From positions 124,001 to 188,000 of the forward strand of contig NZ_JADIJE010000008.1 in NCBI RefSeq assembly GCF_015278315.1: DNA of 64,000 nucleotides, written 5' to 3'. This document shows, one piece after another, positions 52,000 through 60,831 of the stretch. Source of the DNA: Microbacterium ureisolvens (GTDB lineage: Bacteria > Actinomycetota > Actinomycetes > Actinomycetales > Microbacteriaceae). A program made the position numbers and the translations under genes. The notes below the pieces were generated by a model that was not told the origin of the DNA, did not search any database, and saw only the letters and a list, made by a program, of their open reading frames with translations. Each line of letters opens with the position of its first letter. The stretch's first letter is position 1.

Positions 52000-52131
52000 G
52001 GGTCGTCTCCTCGAGGCTCGGATGGGCAGCGATGTGCCACCCGAGGATGGCAAGCCTTCAGGATAACCACAGGTTCCGACATCCCATTCCCGATCCGGGA
52101 ACGGATGCCGGCGGTCAGCCGACCCGCCGGA

Positions 52132-52341
52132 TCAGCGGTCGGAGCGCTCGGCCTCCGGGCCGTTCCAGTCCTCCGAGCCGATGGCGTCGGTGGGCTCGGC
52201 TTCCGGCTCGCGATCCTCGATGTTCTTCGGAAGCGGGTTGACGACCTCCTCATGCGGGATCGCCTGGAGCTCGTCGATCTCCTTGCGCAGCTCGGCGAGG
52301 TCGCTGCCGTCGTGTTCGGGCCGGTCGGGAGTCGAGTTCAT
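52132..52341 (-). CDS. Small acidic hypothetical protein, 69 aa
   Basis: A highly acidic protein with an N-terminal helix (LAELRKEIDELQAIP) followed by a Pro/Glu-rich disordered tail. No family recognised. The predicted leaderless start is 6 nt after TAGGCT on the minus strand, and is divergent from the ABC exporter with only 41 bp between the two start codons. Confidence 0.62.
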   Translation of the reverse strand: MNSTPDRPEHDGSDLAELRKEIDELQAIPHEEVVNPLPKNIEDREPEAEPTDAIGSEDWNGPEAERSDR

Positions 52342-52347
52342 GGCACG

Positions 52348-52376
52348 AGCCTAGCGTCGGCGACGCTGATTAGGCT
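52348..52376. promoter_or_regulatory. Compact divergent promoter with mirrored TAGGCT elements
   Basis: TAGGCT on the minus strand (52348-52353) and on the plus strand (52371-52376), 17 nt apart, each 6 nt from its own start codon (52341 minus, 52383 plus). Each -10 occupies the place where the other promoter's -35 would be. Confidence 0.65.
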
Positions 52377-52382
52377 GGCGGA

Positions 52383-54413
52383 GTGAGCATGCGCGGCGGT
52401 GGTGGCGGGGGAGGGCACCCCGGGTTCCGGCCCGTCGACACCGAGGCGCAGCGCAAGGCCAACGCCGAGGCGCCCGAGATCCCGAACCTGGGCCGGCGGG
52501 TGGTCGCGCTCTTCCGCCCCTACACATGGCCGATCGTCGTCACCGGCATCCTGGTGGTGGCCGGCGCCGGCATCGCGGTCATCCCGCCGCTGCTGGTGCA
52601 GAAGGTCTTCGACGACGCGCTGTTCCCCGTCGACGGGTCCGCGCCCGACCTCACGCTGCTGTGGCAGCTGGTGGTGGCGATGATCGCGCTGTTCCTCCTG
52701 TCCGCCGCGGTGGGCGTGGCGCAGACGTGGCTGACCTCCACGGTCGGCAACCGCGTGACCGGCGACCTGCGCGTGAAGCTCTTCGACCACCTGCAGTCGA
52801 TGGAGCTCGGCTTCTTCACCCGCACCAAGACCGGCGTCATCCAGTCCCGACTGCAGAACGACGTCGGCGGCGTCTCGGGCGTCCTCACCAACACCGTCAC
52901 CAGCATCCTCGGCAACACCGTCACCGTGGTCGCCTCGCTCGTGGCGATGATCCTCATCGACTGGCGGCTGACCATCATCGCCGTCGTGCTGATGCCGTTC
53001 CTCGTGATCGTTCAGCGCCGCGTGGGTCAGGTGCGCGCACGAATCGCGGGCGAGACGCAGGAGTCGCTGTCGGAGCTGACCTCCATCACGCAGGAGACGC
53101 TGAGCGTCTCGGGCATCCTGCTGTCGAAGTCGTTCAACCGGCAGCGCACCGAGTCGACGCGCTACGCCGACGAGAACGTCAACCAAGTGCGCCTGCAGGT
53201 GCGGCGGGCCATGAGCGGCCAGGGCTTCTTCGCCGTCGTGCAGGTGATCATGGCGAGCGTGCCGGCGATCATCTACCTCGTGTCGGGCTACCTGATCGGC
53301 GGCGGCACCGACGCGATCACCGCCGGCACGATCGTCGCGTTCACGACGGTCCAGGCGCGCCTCCTCATGCCCCTCATGGGTCTCATGCGCGTCTCGCTCG
53401 ACCTGCAGACCTCGTCCGCGCTGTTCGCCCGCATCTTCGAGTACCTCGATCTCGTGCCCGCCATCCGCGACGCACCCGACGCGGTCGACGTCGCCGACGC
53501 GCCGGGTCCGCTCGGACGCATCGAGTTCCGCGACGTCGTCTTCCGGTATCCGGATGCCGCCCCCGACGCCCGCGCGACGCTGCAGGGCGTGTCGTTCACG
53601 GCGGAGCCGGGTCAGCACGTCGCCTTCGTCGGCCCTTCGGGCGCCGGCAAGACCACCGTGCTGTACCTGACGCCGCGCCTGTACGAGGCATCCGGCGGGT
53701 CCGTCCTCTTCGCCGGCGAGGACGTGCGCCGGCTCCACCAGGAGTCGATCGTCGACCACGTCGGCATCGTGTCGCAGGAGACCTACCTCTTCCACGCGAC
53801 GATCCGCGAGAACCTGCGGTACGCGAAGCCCGACGCGACGGATGCCGAGCTCGAGGCCGCCTGCCGCGCCGCCAACATCCACCACGTGATCGAACGGTTC
53901 GAGAAGGGGTACGACACCGTCGTCGGCGAGCGCGGCTACCGGCTCTCGGGCGGCGAGAAGCAGCGGATCGCCATCGCCCGCGTGCTGCTCAAGGACCCGC
54001 CCGTGCTGCTGCTGGACGAGGCCACCTCGGCGCTGGACACGGTGTCCGAGCGCGTCGTGCAGGAGGCGCTCGACGCCGCCGCGCGCGGCCGCACCACGCT
54101 GTCGATCGCGCACCGGCTGTCGACGGTGATCGCCGCCGACGTGATCCACGTGGTCGAAGCCGGCCGCATCGTCGAATCCGGCACGCACGCCTCGCTGCTG
54201 GCGGCCGGCGGGCTGTACGCCGAGCTGGCGGCGCAGCAGCTCGCGACGACGAGGATCCTCGAGGCCGAAGCCGAGGTGGAGGACTCCGAGCCCCCGGCCG
54301 ACCACCCCGAACGTCGCGCCGACACGGCGCCGGACACCCCCGTCGTCGCCCCGAGCGAAGTGCTCGCCGCGGGTCGCGGCAGCGTCGGCGACCCCGAGTC
54401 CGATCAGCGCTGA
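52383..54413 (+). CDS. ABC exporter, fused membrane and ATPase domains
   Basis: A 676-residue half-transporter that probably acts as a homodimer. A Gly-rich N-terminus precedes six membrane helices (about 45-345). The nucleotide-binding domain follows: Walker A GPSGAGKTTVL, Q loop GIVSQETYLF, signature LSGGEKQRIAIA, Walker B VLLLDEATSALD and H loop SIAHRLSTV. A 55-residue acidic tail is probably disordered. Substrates may be lipids or drugs. Predicted leaderless at GTG 52383. Confidence 0.93.
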   Translation: MSMRGGGGGGGHPGFRPVDTEAQRKANAEAPEIPNLGRRVVALFRPYTWPIVVTGILVVAGAGIAVIPPLLVQKVFDDALFPVDGSAPDLTLLWQLVVAMIALFLLSAAVGVAQTWLTSTVGNRVTGDLRVKLFDHLQSMELGFFTRTKTGVIQSRLQNDVGGVSGVLTNTVTSILGNTVTVVASLVAMILIDWRLTIIAVVLMPFLVIVQRRVGQVRARIAGETQESLSELTSITQETLSVSGILLSKSFNRQRTESTRYADENVNQVRLQVRRAMSGQGFFAVVQVIMASVPAIIYLVSGYLIGGGTDAITAGTIVAFTTVQARLLMPLMGLMRVSLDLQTSSALFARIFEYLDLVPAIRDAPDAVDVADAPGPLGRIEFRDVVFRYPDAAPDARATLQGVSFTAEPGQHVAFVGPSGAGKTTVLYLTPRLYEASGGSVLFAGEDVRRLHQESIVDHVGIVSQETYLFHATIRENLRYAKPDATDAELEAACRAANIHHVIERFEKGYDTVVGERGYRLSGGEKQRIAIARVLLKDPPVLLLDEATSALDTVSERVVQEALDAAARGRTTLSIAHRLSTVIAADVIHVVEAGRIVESGTHASLLAAGGLYAELAAQQLATTRILEAEAEVEDSEPPADHPERRADTAPDTPVVAPSEVLAAGRGSVGDPESDQR

Positions 54414-54470
54414 GCGCGCCGCGCGATCTCGGCGAGCCACCCGCAGGCGCTCACCAGCGGCGGGCTGACC

Positions 54471-55424
54471 TCACCAGAGCCGCGCGGCTGCCACCGCCGT
54501 CGCCGCGGGGTCGCTCAGGACCGGATCGCCCGAACGCGACCACAGTTCGCGGGCGAACGCCCCGAGCTCGCGCCGGTACGCGTCGTCGGCGTGGTCGCGC
54601 GCGAGGTCGACGAGGGGCGGCAGGTCCATCGCCAGGATGAGACGCACGCGGGCTGCCGCGGCGCGAGTCTGACCGGCGGCATCCAGCACCGCGATCCCGC
54701 CGCCGAGCGCCTCGAGGTAGTCGCGCAGCACGGGCAGCTCGCCCTTGTGCTGCGTGATCGACGAGCCGTCGGCGCGCTCGCGCCACTCCACCACGACGTC
54801 GGGGATGACGTCGAACGCACGGGCGCGTGTGTACATCTGCTGTGCGACGATCTGGTCCTCGTAGGCCTTGCCGACGGGAAAGCGGAGGCCGGTGCGGTGC
54901 CACAGGTCGGTGCGGCTGACCTTCGACCACGCGACGATGTTGCCCGATGCCTCGGGGTGGTCGGCGAGGGTGGTGCCGACGCGGGCCGGATCGGTGGCGG
55001 CGGATACCCACGGCTGCACACCGCCGGCCTCGTAGCCGCCGGCGGTGTCGGGCCGCAGCCGCACGTAGGCTCCGACGGCGAAGTCGCTGCCGCTGGCGGT
55101 CACCGTGCCGACCAGGCGCTCGAGGGCGTGCGGAGTGAGCCGGTCGTCGGCGTCGAGGAATCCGACGAAGGGCGTGCGCACGAGGTCCAGCGCGGTGTTC
55201 CGCGCCGCCCCGAGCCCGCTCTGCTCGCGGTGGTGCACGACCTGGAACCGCTGGTCGATCGCCGCTGCGGCGTCGAACAGCGCGCCCGTCTCGTCGGTCG
55301 AGGCGTCATCGACCAGGATGGCCGTCCAGTCGGTGCGCGTCTGGGCGCGCAGCGAGTCCAGCGCCTCGGCGGCGTAGAGGGCCACGTCGTAGCCGGGGAC
55401 GATGACGGTCACGGCGGGGGGCAC
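54471..55424 (-). CDS. Family 2 glycosyltransferase
   Basis: A 317-residue GT-A fold enzyme. VTVIVPGYDVALYAAEAL and AILVDDASTDETG form the nucleotide-sugar site, and GFLDADDRLTP carries the metal-binding DxD-type motif. A C-terminal region of about 100 residues is helical. It probably transfers a sugar to a cell-surface glycan or lipid. Predicted leaderless: TAGGAT is 6 nt before the GTG. Confidence 0.88.
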   Translation of the reverse strand: MPPAVTVIVPGYDVALYAAEALDSLRAQTRTDWTAILVDDASTDETGALFDAAAAIDQRFQVVHHREQSGLGAARNTALDLVRTPFVGFLDADDRLTPHALERLVGTVTASGSDFAVGAYVRLRPDTAGGYEAGGVQPWVSAATDPARVGTTLADHPEASGNIVAWSKVSRTDLWHRTGLRFPVGKAYEDQIVAQQMYTRARAFDVIPDVVVEWRERADGSSITQHKGELPVLRDYLEALGGGIAVLDAAGQTRAAAARVRLILAMDLPPLVDLARDHADDAYRRELGAFARELWSRSGDPVLSDPAATAVAAARLW

Positions 55425-55430
55425 CGTCCG

Positions 55431-55436
55431 ATCCTA
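55431..55436 (-). promoter_or_regulatory. -10 element, leaderless glycosyltransferase gene
   Basis: TAGGAT on the minus strand, 6 nt before the GTG at 55424. Confidence 0.6.
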
Positions 55437-55492
55437 TGGGCGACCCGCGGACCCGGGCGCGGCAGCGCACGCGTATGACACCGCGTCACGGA

Positions 55493-55589
55493 ATCGGATC
55501 CGCAGGAGCGGAGCGCCGCTGCGACACGCCGATCCGGCGTCGGATCGCGCGGCGCGCCGCGCTCCGCGGCCCGCACGAGCGGATCCGAT
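55493..55589. repeat. Long-range inverted repeat downstream of the nad operon
   Basis: Perfect 11-bp arms (55493-55503 with 55579-55589) enclose 75 nt that can itself fold. It lies between the cysteine desulfurase stop and the glycosyltransferase promoter and may help end nad operon transcription. Confidence 0.45.
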
Positions 55590-55607
55590 CTTGCGTCGGC
55601 GTGCCGA

Positions 55608-56756
55608 TCAGCGCACGGCGGCGACGGATGCCTCGACCGCGTCGGCGACGGCATCCAGGGGCGCGTTCAGCCAGCGCGGGAACGTGAACCTCACCGCGGT
55701 CTGCGCGATCTCGGGCGCGATGCCCATCGCCACGAGCACGTGAGACGGCTCGTCGCTGCCCGCCGCGCACGCGGAGCCGCTGGAGGACACCACGCCGCGG
55801 CGTTCGAGTTCGAGGAGCACCGCCTCGCCGCTCGTGCCCTCGAACGTGAAGCTGGCGGTGCCTGCGAGGCGGTGCACCGGGTCGCCGGTGAGGCGCGCCG
55901 AGGGCACGCGCTCGCAGACGCGGGCGATGAAGCGGTCGCGGATCGCCGAGACGCGAGCGGATGCCTCGACCCGCTCGGCTTCGGCCAGCTCGAGCGCGGT
56001 CGCGAACCCGACCGCTCCCGCGACGTCCTCGGTGCCGCTGCGGCGCCCGCGCTCCTGCCCGCCGCCGTGGAGCAGGGGCTCGAGCGGGACGCGGCCCCGC
56101 ACGCCCAGGACCCCCATGCCCTTCGGGGCGCCCAGCTTGTGGCCGGCGAGCGAGATGGCGTCGTAGCCGAGCTCCTCGGCCGAGAGCGGAAGCCAGCCGG
56201 CGGCCTGCACCGCGTCGAGGTGCAGCGGGACGCGCGCTTCGCGGGCGACGGCGGCGAGGGCCGCGACATCCTGCACCGTCCCGACTTCGTTGTTCGCGTA
56301 CCCGACGCTCACCAGCACCGTGTCGTCGCGCAGGGCGGCGGTCGCGGCATCCGTCGACACCCGCGCGTGCTCGTCGACCGGCACGAGCGTCGCGTCGTAC
56401 CCGTGCACGCGCTCGAGGTAGTCGACCGACTCGAGCACCGACTCGTGCTCGATGGGGGTGGTGACCACGTGCGCGCGCCGGTCGGGGCGCCGCTGCGCCG
56501 CCGCGATCGCGATGCCCTTGACCGCGAGGTTGTTGGCCTCCGTGCCGCCCGAGGTGAACACGATGTCGCCGCTGCGGAGGCCCAGCACGCGCGCGACGCG
56601 CGAGCGGGCGTCGGCGAGGGCGTCGGCGGCAGCCTCGCCCACGGTGTGATGGCTCGAGGGGTTGCCGTACCAGCGGGTGAGGTACGGCATCATCGCCTCG
56701 AGGACTTCGGGGCGAACCGGCGTCGTGGCGGCATTGTCGAGGTACAGCATGCTCAT
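55608..56756 (-). CDS. Cysteine desulfurase (NifS/IscS type), last gene of the nad operon
   Basis: A 382-residue PLP enzyme that removes sulfur from cysteine for Fe-S cluster assembly. It has LYLDNAATTPVRPEV at the start, the PLP lysine in SLAGHKLGAPKG, and the active-site Cys in SSGSACAAGSDEPSH. It lies 16 bp after nadC on the same strand. Because NadA carries a [4Fe-4S] cluster, a role in maturing NadA is likely, as known for the nifS-nad arrangement in Bacillus. Confidence 0.92.
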   Translation of the reverse strand: MSMLYLDNAATTPVRPEVLEAMMPYLTRWYGNPSSHHTVGEAAADALADARSRVARVLGLRSGDIVFTSGGTEANNLAVKGIAIAAAQRRPDRRAHVVTTPIEHESVLESVDYLERVHGYDATLVPVDEHARVSTDAATAALRDDTVLVSVGYANNEVGTVQDVAALAAVAREARVPLHLDAVQAAGWLPLSAEELGYDAISLAGHKLGAPKGMGVLGVRGRVPLEPLLHGGGQERGRRSGTEDVAGAVGFATALELAEAERVEASARVSAIRDRFIARVCERVPSARLTGDPVHRLAGTASFTFEGTSGEAVLLELERRGVVSSSGSACAAGSDEPSHVLVAMGIAPEIAQTAVRFTFPRWLNAPLDAVADAVEASVAAVR

Positions 56757-56772
56757 GGCGGTATCCAGCAGC

Positions 56773-57630
56773 TCAGTCGGCGTCGATCCGCACGTCGAGG
56801 CCGAGGTCGAGGGCGCGCGCCGAGTGGGTCAGCGCACCGACCGAGATGACGTCGACGCCGGTCTCGGCGATCGCCCGCACGGTGTCCAGCGACACGCCGC
56901 CGGAGGCCTCCACCGTCGCGCGTCCCGCGACCTGCGCGACGCCGGTGCGCAGGTCGTCGAGCGAGAAGTTGTCGAGCATGATCGTGCCGATGCCGGCGGC
57001 GAGCACGGGCTCGATCTGCTCCAGCGAGTCCACCTCCACCTCGATGTGCGTCGTGTGGGGGAGGAGGTCCTTCGCCGCGAGCAGGGCAGCCGTCGTCGAG
57101 ACGCCCTTCTGTGCCAGCACGGCGAGGTGGTTGTCCTTGGCCATGACAGCATCCGACAGGGAGTGACGGTGATTGCGCCCGCCGCCGTCGCGCACCGCCT
57201 TGCGCTCGAACGCCCGGAGTCCGGGCGTGGTCTTGCGCGTGTCGGCGATGCGGGCCCCGGTGTGGGCCACCTCGGCGACGTACGCGCCGGTGAGGGTCGC
57301 TATGCCCGACATCCGCTGCACGAAGTTGAGCCCGATGCGCTCGGCGGTCAGCACGCCGCGCGCGGGGCCGGTCACCACCGCCAGCACGGCGCCGGGCTCG
57401 AACCACTCGCCGTCCAGGGCGACGAGGTCGACCTCGATCGCGGGGTCGGTGAGGCGGAAGGCTGCCTCGAACACGTCGCCGCCCGAGAACACGCCGTGCT
57501 CCCGGGCGACCAGGTCGGCGCGGGCGACGGCGTTCTCGGGGATCAGCGCCTCGCTCGTGAGGTCGCCCCACGGCGCGTCCTCTTCGAGCGCGGCAGTCAC
57601 GGCGCGGTCGATCACGGCACGGGTCAGCAT
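56773..57630 (-). CDS. nadC: Nicotinate-nucleotide diphosphorylase (carboxylating), quinolinate PRTase
   Basis: Joins quinolinate and PRPP to give nicotinate mononucleotide, with CO2 loss. 285 residues. It has the GDLTSEALIPE region, NFVQRMSGIATLT, the substrate-site TRKTTPGLRAFERKAVRDGGGRNH stretch (split here by its many basic residues) and the barrel end EASGGVSLDTVRAIAETGVD. It overlaps the nadB 3' end by 7 bp, so the two are in one operon. Confidence 0.95.
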   Translation of the reverse strand: MLTRAVIDRAVTAALEEDAPWGDLTSEALIPENAVARADLVAREHGVFSGGDVFEAAFRLTDPAIEVDLVALDGEWFEPGAVLAVVTGPARGVLTAERIGLNFVQRMSGIATLTGAYVAEVAHTGARIADTRKTTPGLRAFERKAVRDGGGRNHRHSLSDAVMAKDNHLAVLAQKGVSTTAALLAAKDLLPHTTHIEVEVDSLEQIEPVLAAGIGTIMLDNFSLDDLRTGVAQVAGRATVEASGGVSLDTVRAIAETGVDVISVGALTHSARALDLGLDVRIDAD

Positions 57631-59435
57631 GCGACGGCCTCCTCAGGGGCGCGGCTGGGGCGGGCGCTCCTCACGACGGGCGCCGTCGCCCGGACGGTGC
57701 GAACGGATGCCTCCGCCGAACCGGAATCCTGAGCAGCTGCGACCGACGGGTCGTCGGAGCGGAAGTGCGCGCCGACCGACTCGCGGCGGGCCAGCGCAGC
57801 GGACACGAGGTGCTCGGCGACCAGGAGCAGGTTCTCGTCCTCGTAGTCGCGCTCGGAGACCGGGAGGCGCTGCTGCGCGCGCCACGTCGCGATGACGGAT
57901 GCCGCGTGCCCGAGCCCCGCTGCATCGCGCACGAGTCCCGCGTGATCCCAGAGGAGCTCCTGCAGCGCCGCGCGCGAGAACGCCCCGGCCGCGCTCGTCA
58001 TGCCGCTCGCGGGATCGTCCGCCGCCTGTGCGCGGGAGAGGGCGGAATCCGCGTGCGCGCGTGACGGCCGGAGAGAGGGGGCGGGCCAGGATCCGGATGC
58101 CGCGTCGGCGGCGATGACGTCGCCGGCGCGCGCCCCGAACACCGCACCTTCCAGCAGCGAGTTCGACGCGAGGCGGTTGGCGCCGTGCACGCCGGTGCGG
58201 GCGGCCTCGCCCACGGCGTAGAGCCCGGGGATCGTCGTGCGTCCGAGCAGGTCGGTCGCCACGCCACCCATCAGGTAGTGCGCGGCCGGCGTGACGGGGA
58301 TGGGTTCCCGCGCCCAGTCGAGGCCGCGCTCTCGCACAGCGCGATCGATGGTGGGGAAGCGCCGCGCCAGGAACGCGGCGCGCTCGCCGGCCTCGGCGAA
58401 GTGCAGGCCGGTGGCATCGAGGAAGACCGGACGGCCGTCCTGCGCCTCCATCTGCCGCGCGATCGCGCGGGCGACGACGTCGCGCGGCGCGAGCTCGCCG
58501 TCCGGGTGGGCGTCGAACGCGAACCGCCGGCCGTGCTCGTCGACGAGGGTCGCGCCCTCGCCGCGCACCGCCTCCGACACCAGGAACGCATCGCGGTCGT
58601 CGCCACCGGGGAGACCCGCGGCGTCGGCACTGCCTTCCAGCACCGTCGGGTGGAACTGGAAGAACTCCAGATCGGCGGTCGCCGCGCCGGCGCGGATCGC
58701 GGCGGCGATGCCGTCGCCGGTCGCGACCTCGGGATTGGTCGAGTGCGCGTACAGCTCTCCTGCGCCGCCGGTGGCGAGCACGACGGCGTCGGCCTCGAGG
58801 ATCAGGCGGTGGCCGGGTGCGGCATCCGTCTCTCCGATCAGCAGCTCGACGCCGGTGACCCGGCGAGCCAGGGGATCCGCGCCGAGACCCGGCGCGCGGT
58901 CACCGGTCTCGGTGTGGGCTCCCGGGTTCGACGGGTTCTGGACGAGGTCGACGAGGAACGCGTGCTCGATCACCTCGACGTCGCTCGCGCGCAGCCGGGC
59001 GACGAGCGCCTTCTCGATCGCGGTGCCGGTGGCGTCGCCGCCCGCGTGCAGGATGCGCGGGTACGAGTGCGCGGCCTCGAGGCCCTTCACGAGACCGCCT
59101 TCCGCGTCGCGGTCGAACGCGACGCCCAAGGCGATCAGCTCGCGGATCCGTGCCGGCCCCTCGCCGACGAGCACGCGCACGGCCTCGGGATCGCCGAGGC
59201 CGGCGCCGGCGACGAGCGTGTCGCGCACGTGGTCCTCGGCGCGATCGTCGTCGAACATCACGCCGGCGATGCCGCCCTGGGCGTAGCGGGTGTTGGCGTG
59301 CTCGAGCACGTCCTTCGTGACGAGCGTGACGCGGCAGCCGTGCTCGACGGCGTGCAGTGCGGTGAGGAGCCCGGCGATGCCCGATCCGACCACGACCGCA
59401 TGGGGCGTGGCCCCGCTCGTGCGCGGCGCCGTCAT
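57624..59435 (-). CDS. nadB: L-aspartate oxidase
   Basis: FAD enzyme that oxidises aspartate to iminoaspartate for NadA. 603 residues, a little longer than usual because of an Ala/Ser/Arg-rich C-terminal extension. FAD site VVVGSGIAGLLTALHA; flavoprotein segments NTRYAQGGIAGV, LEFFQFHPTVLEG, MGGVATDLLGRT and GLYAVGEAARTGVHGANRL. The ATG overlaps the nadA stop by 4 bp. Confidence 0.95.
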   Translation of the reverse strand: MTAPRTSGATPHAVVVGSGIAGLLTALHAVEHGCRVTLVTKDVLEHANTRYAQGGIAGVMFDDDRAEDHVRDTLVAGAGLGDPEAVRVLVGEGPARIRELIALGVAFDRDAEGGLVKGLEAAHSYPRILHAGGDATGTAIEKALVARLRASDVEVIEHAFLVDLVQNPSNPGAHTETGDRAPGLGADPLARRVTGVELLIGETDAAPGHRLILEADAVVLATGGAGELYAHSTNPEVATGDGIAAAIRAGAATADLEFFQFHPTVLEGSADAAGLPGGDDRDAFLVSEAVRGEGATLVDEHGRRFAFDAHPDGELAPRDVVARAIARQMEAQDGRPVFLDATGLHFAEAGERAAFLARRFPTIDRAVRERGLDWAREPIPVTPAAHYLMGGVATDLLGRTTIPGLYAVGEAARTGVHGANRLASNSLLEGAVFGARAGDVIAADAASGSWPAPSLRPSRAHADSALSRAQAADDPASGMTSAAGAFSRAALQELLWDHAGLVRDAAGLGHAASVIATWRAQQRLPVSERDYEDENLLLVAEHLVSAALARRESVGAHFRSDDPSVAAAQDSGSAEASVRTVRATAPVVRSARPSRAPEEAVAC

Positions 59436-60808
59436 GACGCGTTCTCCCACGCGGCCGCGGGAGCTGCCGGGGGCTTGGCCGCCAGCATCCGCTCCAGTGC
59501 CACCCGTGCCGGGTCGGCGACGTCCTGCGGAACCGTGATGCGGTTGCGCACGTCGCCCTCGACCAGGCCCTCGAGCACCCAGGCGAGGTAGCCGGGGTGG
59601 ATGCGGTACATCGTCGAGCACGGGCAGACCACGGGGTCGAGGCAGAAGATCGTGTGCTGAGGGTGGTCGGCCGCGAGGCGCTGCACCAGGTTCACCTCGG
59701 TGCCGATCGCGAAGGTGGTCGGCTCGGTCGCGGCCTCGATCGCCTTGCGGATGTAGTCCGTCGAGCCCGCCTCGTCGGCGGCATCGACCACCTCCATCGG
59801 GCACTCCGGGTGCACGATGACGCGCACGCCCGGGTGCTCGGCGCGCGCCTTCTCGATCTGGTCGACCGAGAAGCGGCGGTGCACCGAGCAGAAGCCGTGC
59901 CACAGGATGACGCGTGCCTCGGCGAGATCGTCGGCGGATGCCCCGCCCAGCGGCTTGCGCGGGTTCCACATCGGCATCTGCTCCAGCGGCACGCCCATCG
60001 CCTTCGCCGTGTTGCGGCCGAGGTGCTGGTCGGGGAAGAAGAGGACGCGGCGGCCGCGCTGGAAGGCCCACTCGAGCACCGTCCGCGCGTTCGAGGAGGT
60101 GCACACGATGCCGCCGTGGCGGCCGACGAAGCCCTTGATCGCGGCCGAGGAGTTCATATACGTCACGGGGACGACGGGCACGAGGCCGTCGGCATCCACC
60201 GCATCCATGTCGCCGTAGATGTCTGCCAGCTGCTCCCAGCAGTCCTCGACCTGGTCGATGTCGGCCATGTCGGCCATCGAGCAGCCGGCGGCGAGGTTGG
60301 GGAGGATGACGGCCTGGTCGGGGCGCGACAGCAGGTCGGCGGTCTCTGCCATGAAGTGCACGCCGCAGAACACGATGGCCTCGGCATCCGGGTGCTCGAG
60401 CGCCGCGTTCGCGAGCTGGAAGGAGTCGCCCACGTAATCGGCGTGCACGACCACCTCTTCGCGCTGGTAGAAGTGACCGAGCACGACGACGCGGTCGCCG
60501 AGGGTGGACTTGGCGGCCCGGATGCGCTCGGCGAGCTCGGCCTCGGACGCCTCGCGGTACTCGCGCGGCAGCTCACCTTGGCGCGGCGAGCCGGTGGGGA
60601 TGACGTCGCCCATCGACGAGCCCGGACCGTAGCCGGGGCGCGCGTCGAAGTCCCAGGGGCCCGCGGCGAGGTCGGTGTTGCACGTCTGGCCGACCTGCGC
60701 GCCGGCGATGATCGCCTGGATCGCGTGGTCCACCGAGGGATCGGTGCCGGCCGGCTGTGCGAGGGCGGCGTCGAGTCGGGGCTGGAGGGTGATGTTGACG
60801 GCAGGCAT
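59432..60808 (-). CDS. nadA: Quinolinate synthase A
   Basis: [4Fe-4S] enzyme that condenses iminoaspartate with dihydroxyacetone phosphate to give quinolinate. 458 residues. VVLGHFYQREEVV, the cluster cysteines in VFCGVHFMAETA, LWHGFCSVH and DPVVCPCSTMYRIHP, plus HPECPMEVV. The N-terminal 70 residues are an extension relative to short NadA forms. It starts 23 bp after nrtR, first enzyme gene of the operon. Confidence 0.95.
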   Translation of the reverse strand: MPAVNITLQPRLDAALAQPAGTDPSVDHAIQAIIAGAQVGQTCNTDLAAGPWDFDARPGYGPGSSMGDVIPTGSPRQGELPREYREASEAELAERIRAAKSTLGDRVVVLGHFYQREEVVVHADYVGDSFQLANAALEHPDAEAIVFCGVHFMAETADLLSRPDQAVILPNLAAGCSMADMADIDQVEDCWEQLADIYGDMDAVDADGLVPVVPVTYMNSSAAIKGFVGRHGGIVCTSSNARTVLEWAFQRGRRVLFFPDQHLGRNTAKAMGVPLEQMPMWNPRKPLGGASADDLAEARVILWHGFCSVHRRFSVDQIEKARAEHPGVRVIVHPECPMEVVDAADEAGSTDYIRKAIEAATEPTTFAIGTEVNLVQRLAADHPQHTIFCLDPVVCPCSTMYRIHPGYLAWVLEGLVEGDVRNRITVPQDVADPARVALERMLAAKPPAAPAAAWENAS

Positions 60809-60831
60809 GTCGGGCGCTCCGTTCGGTCGGG

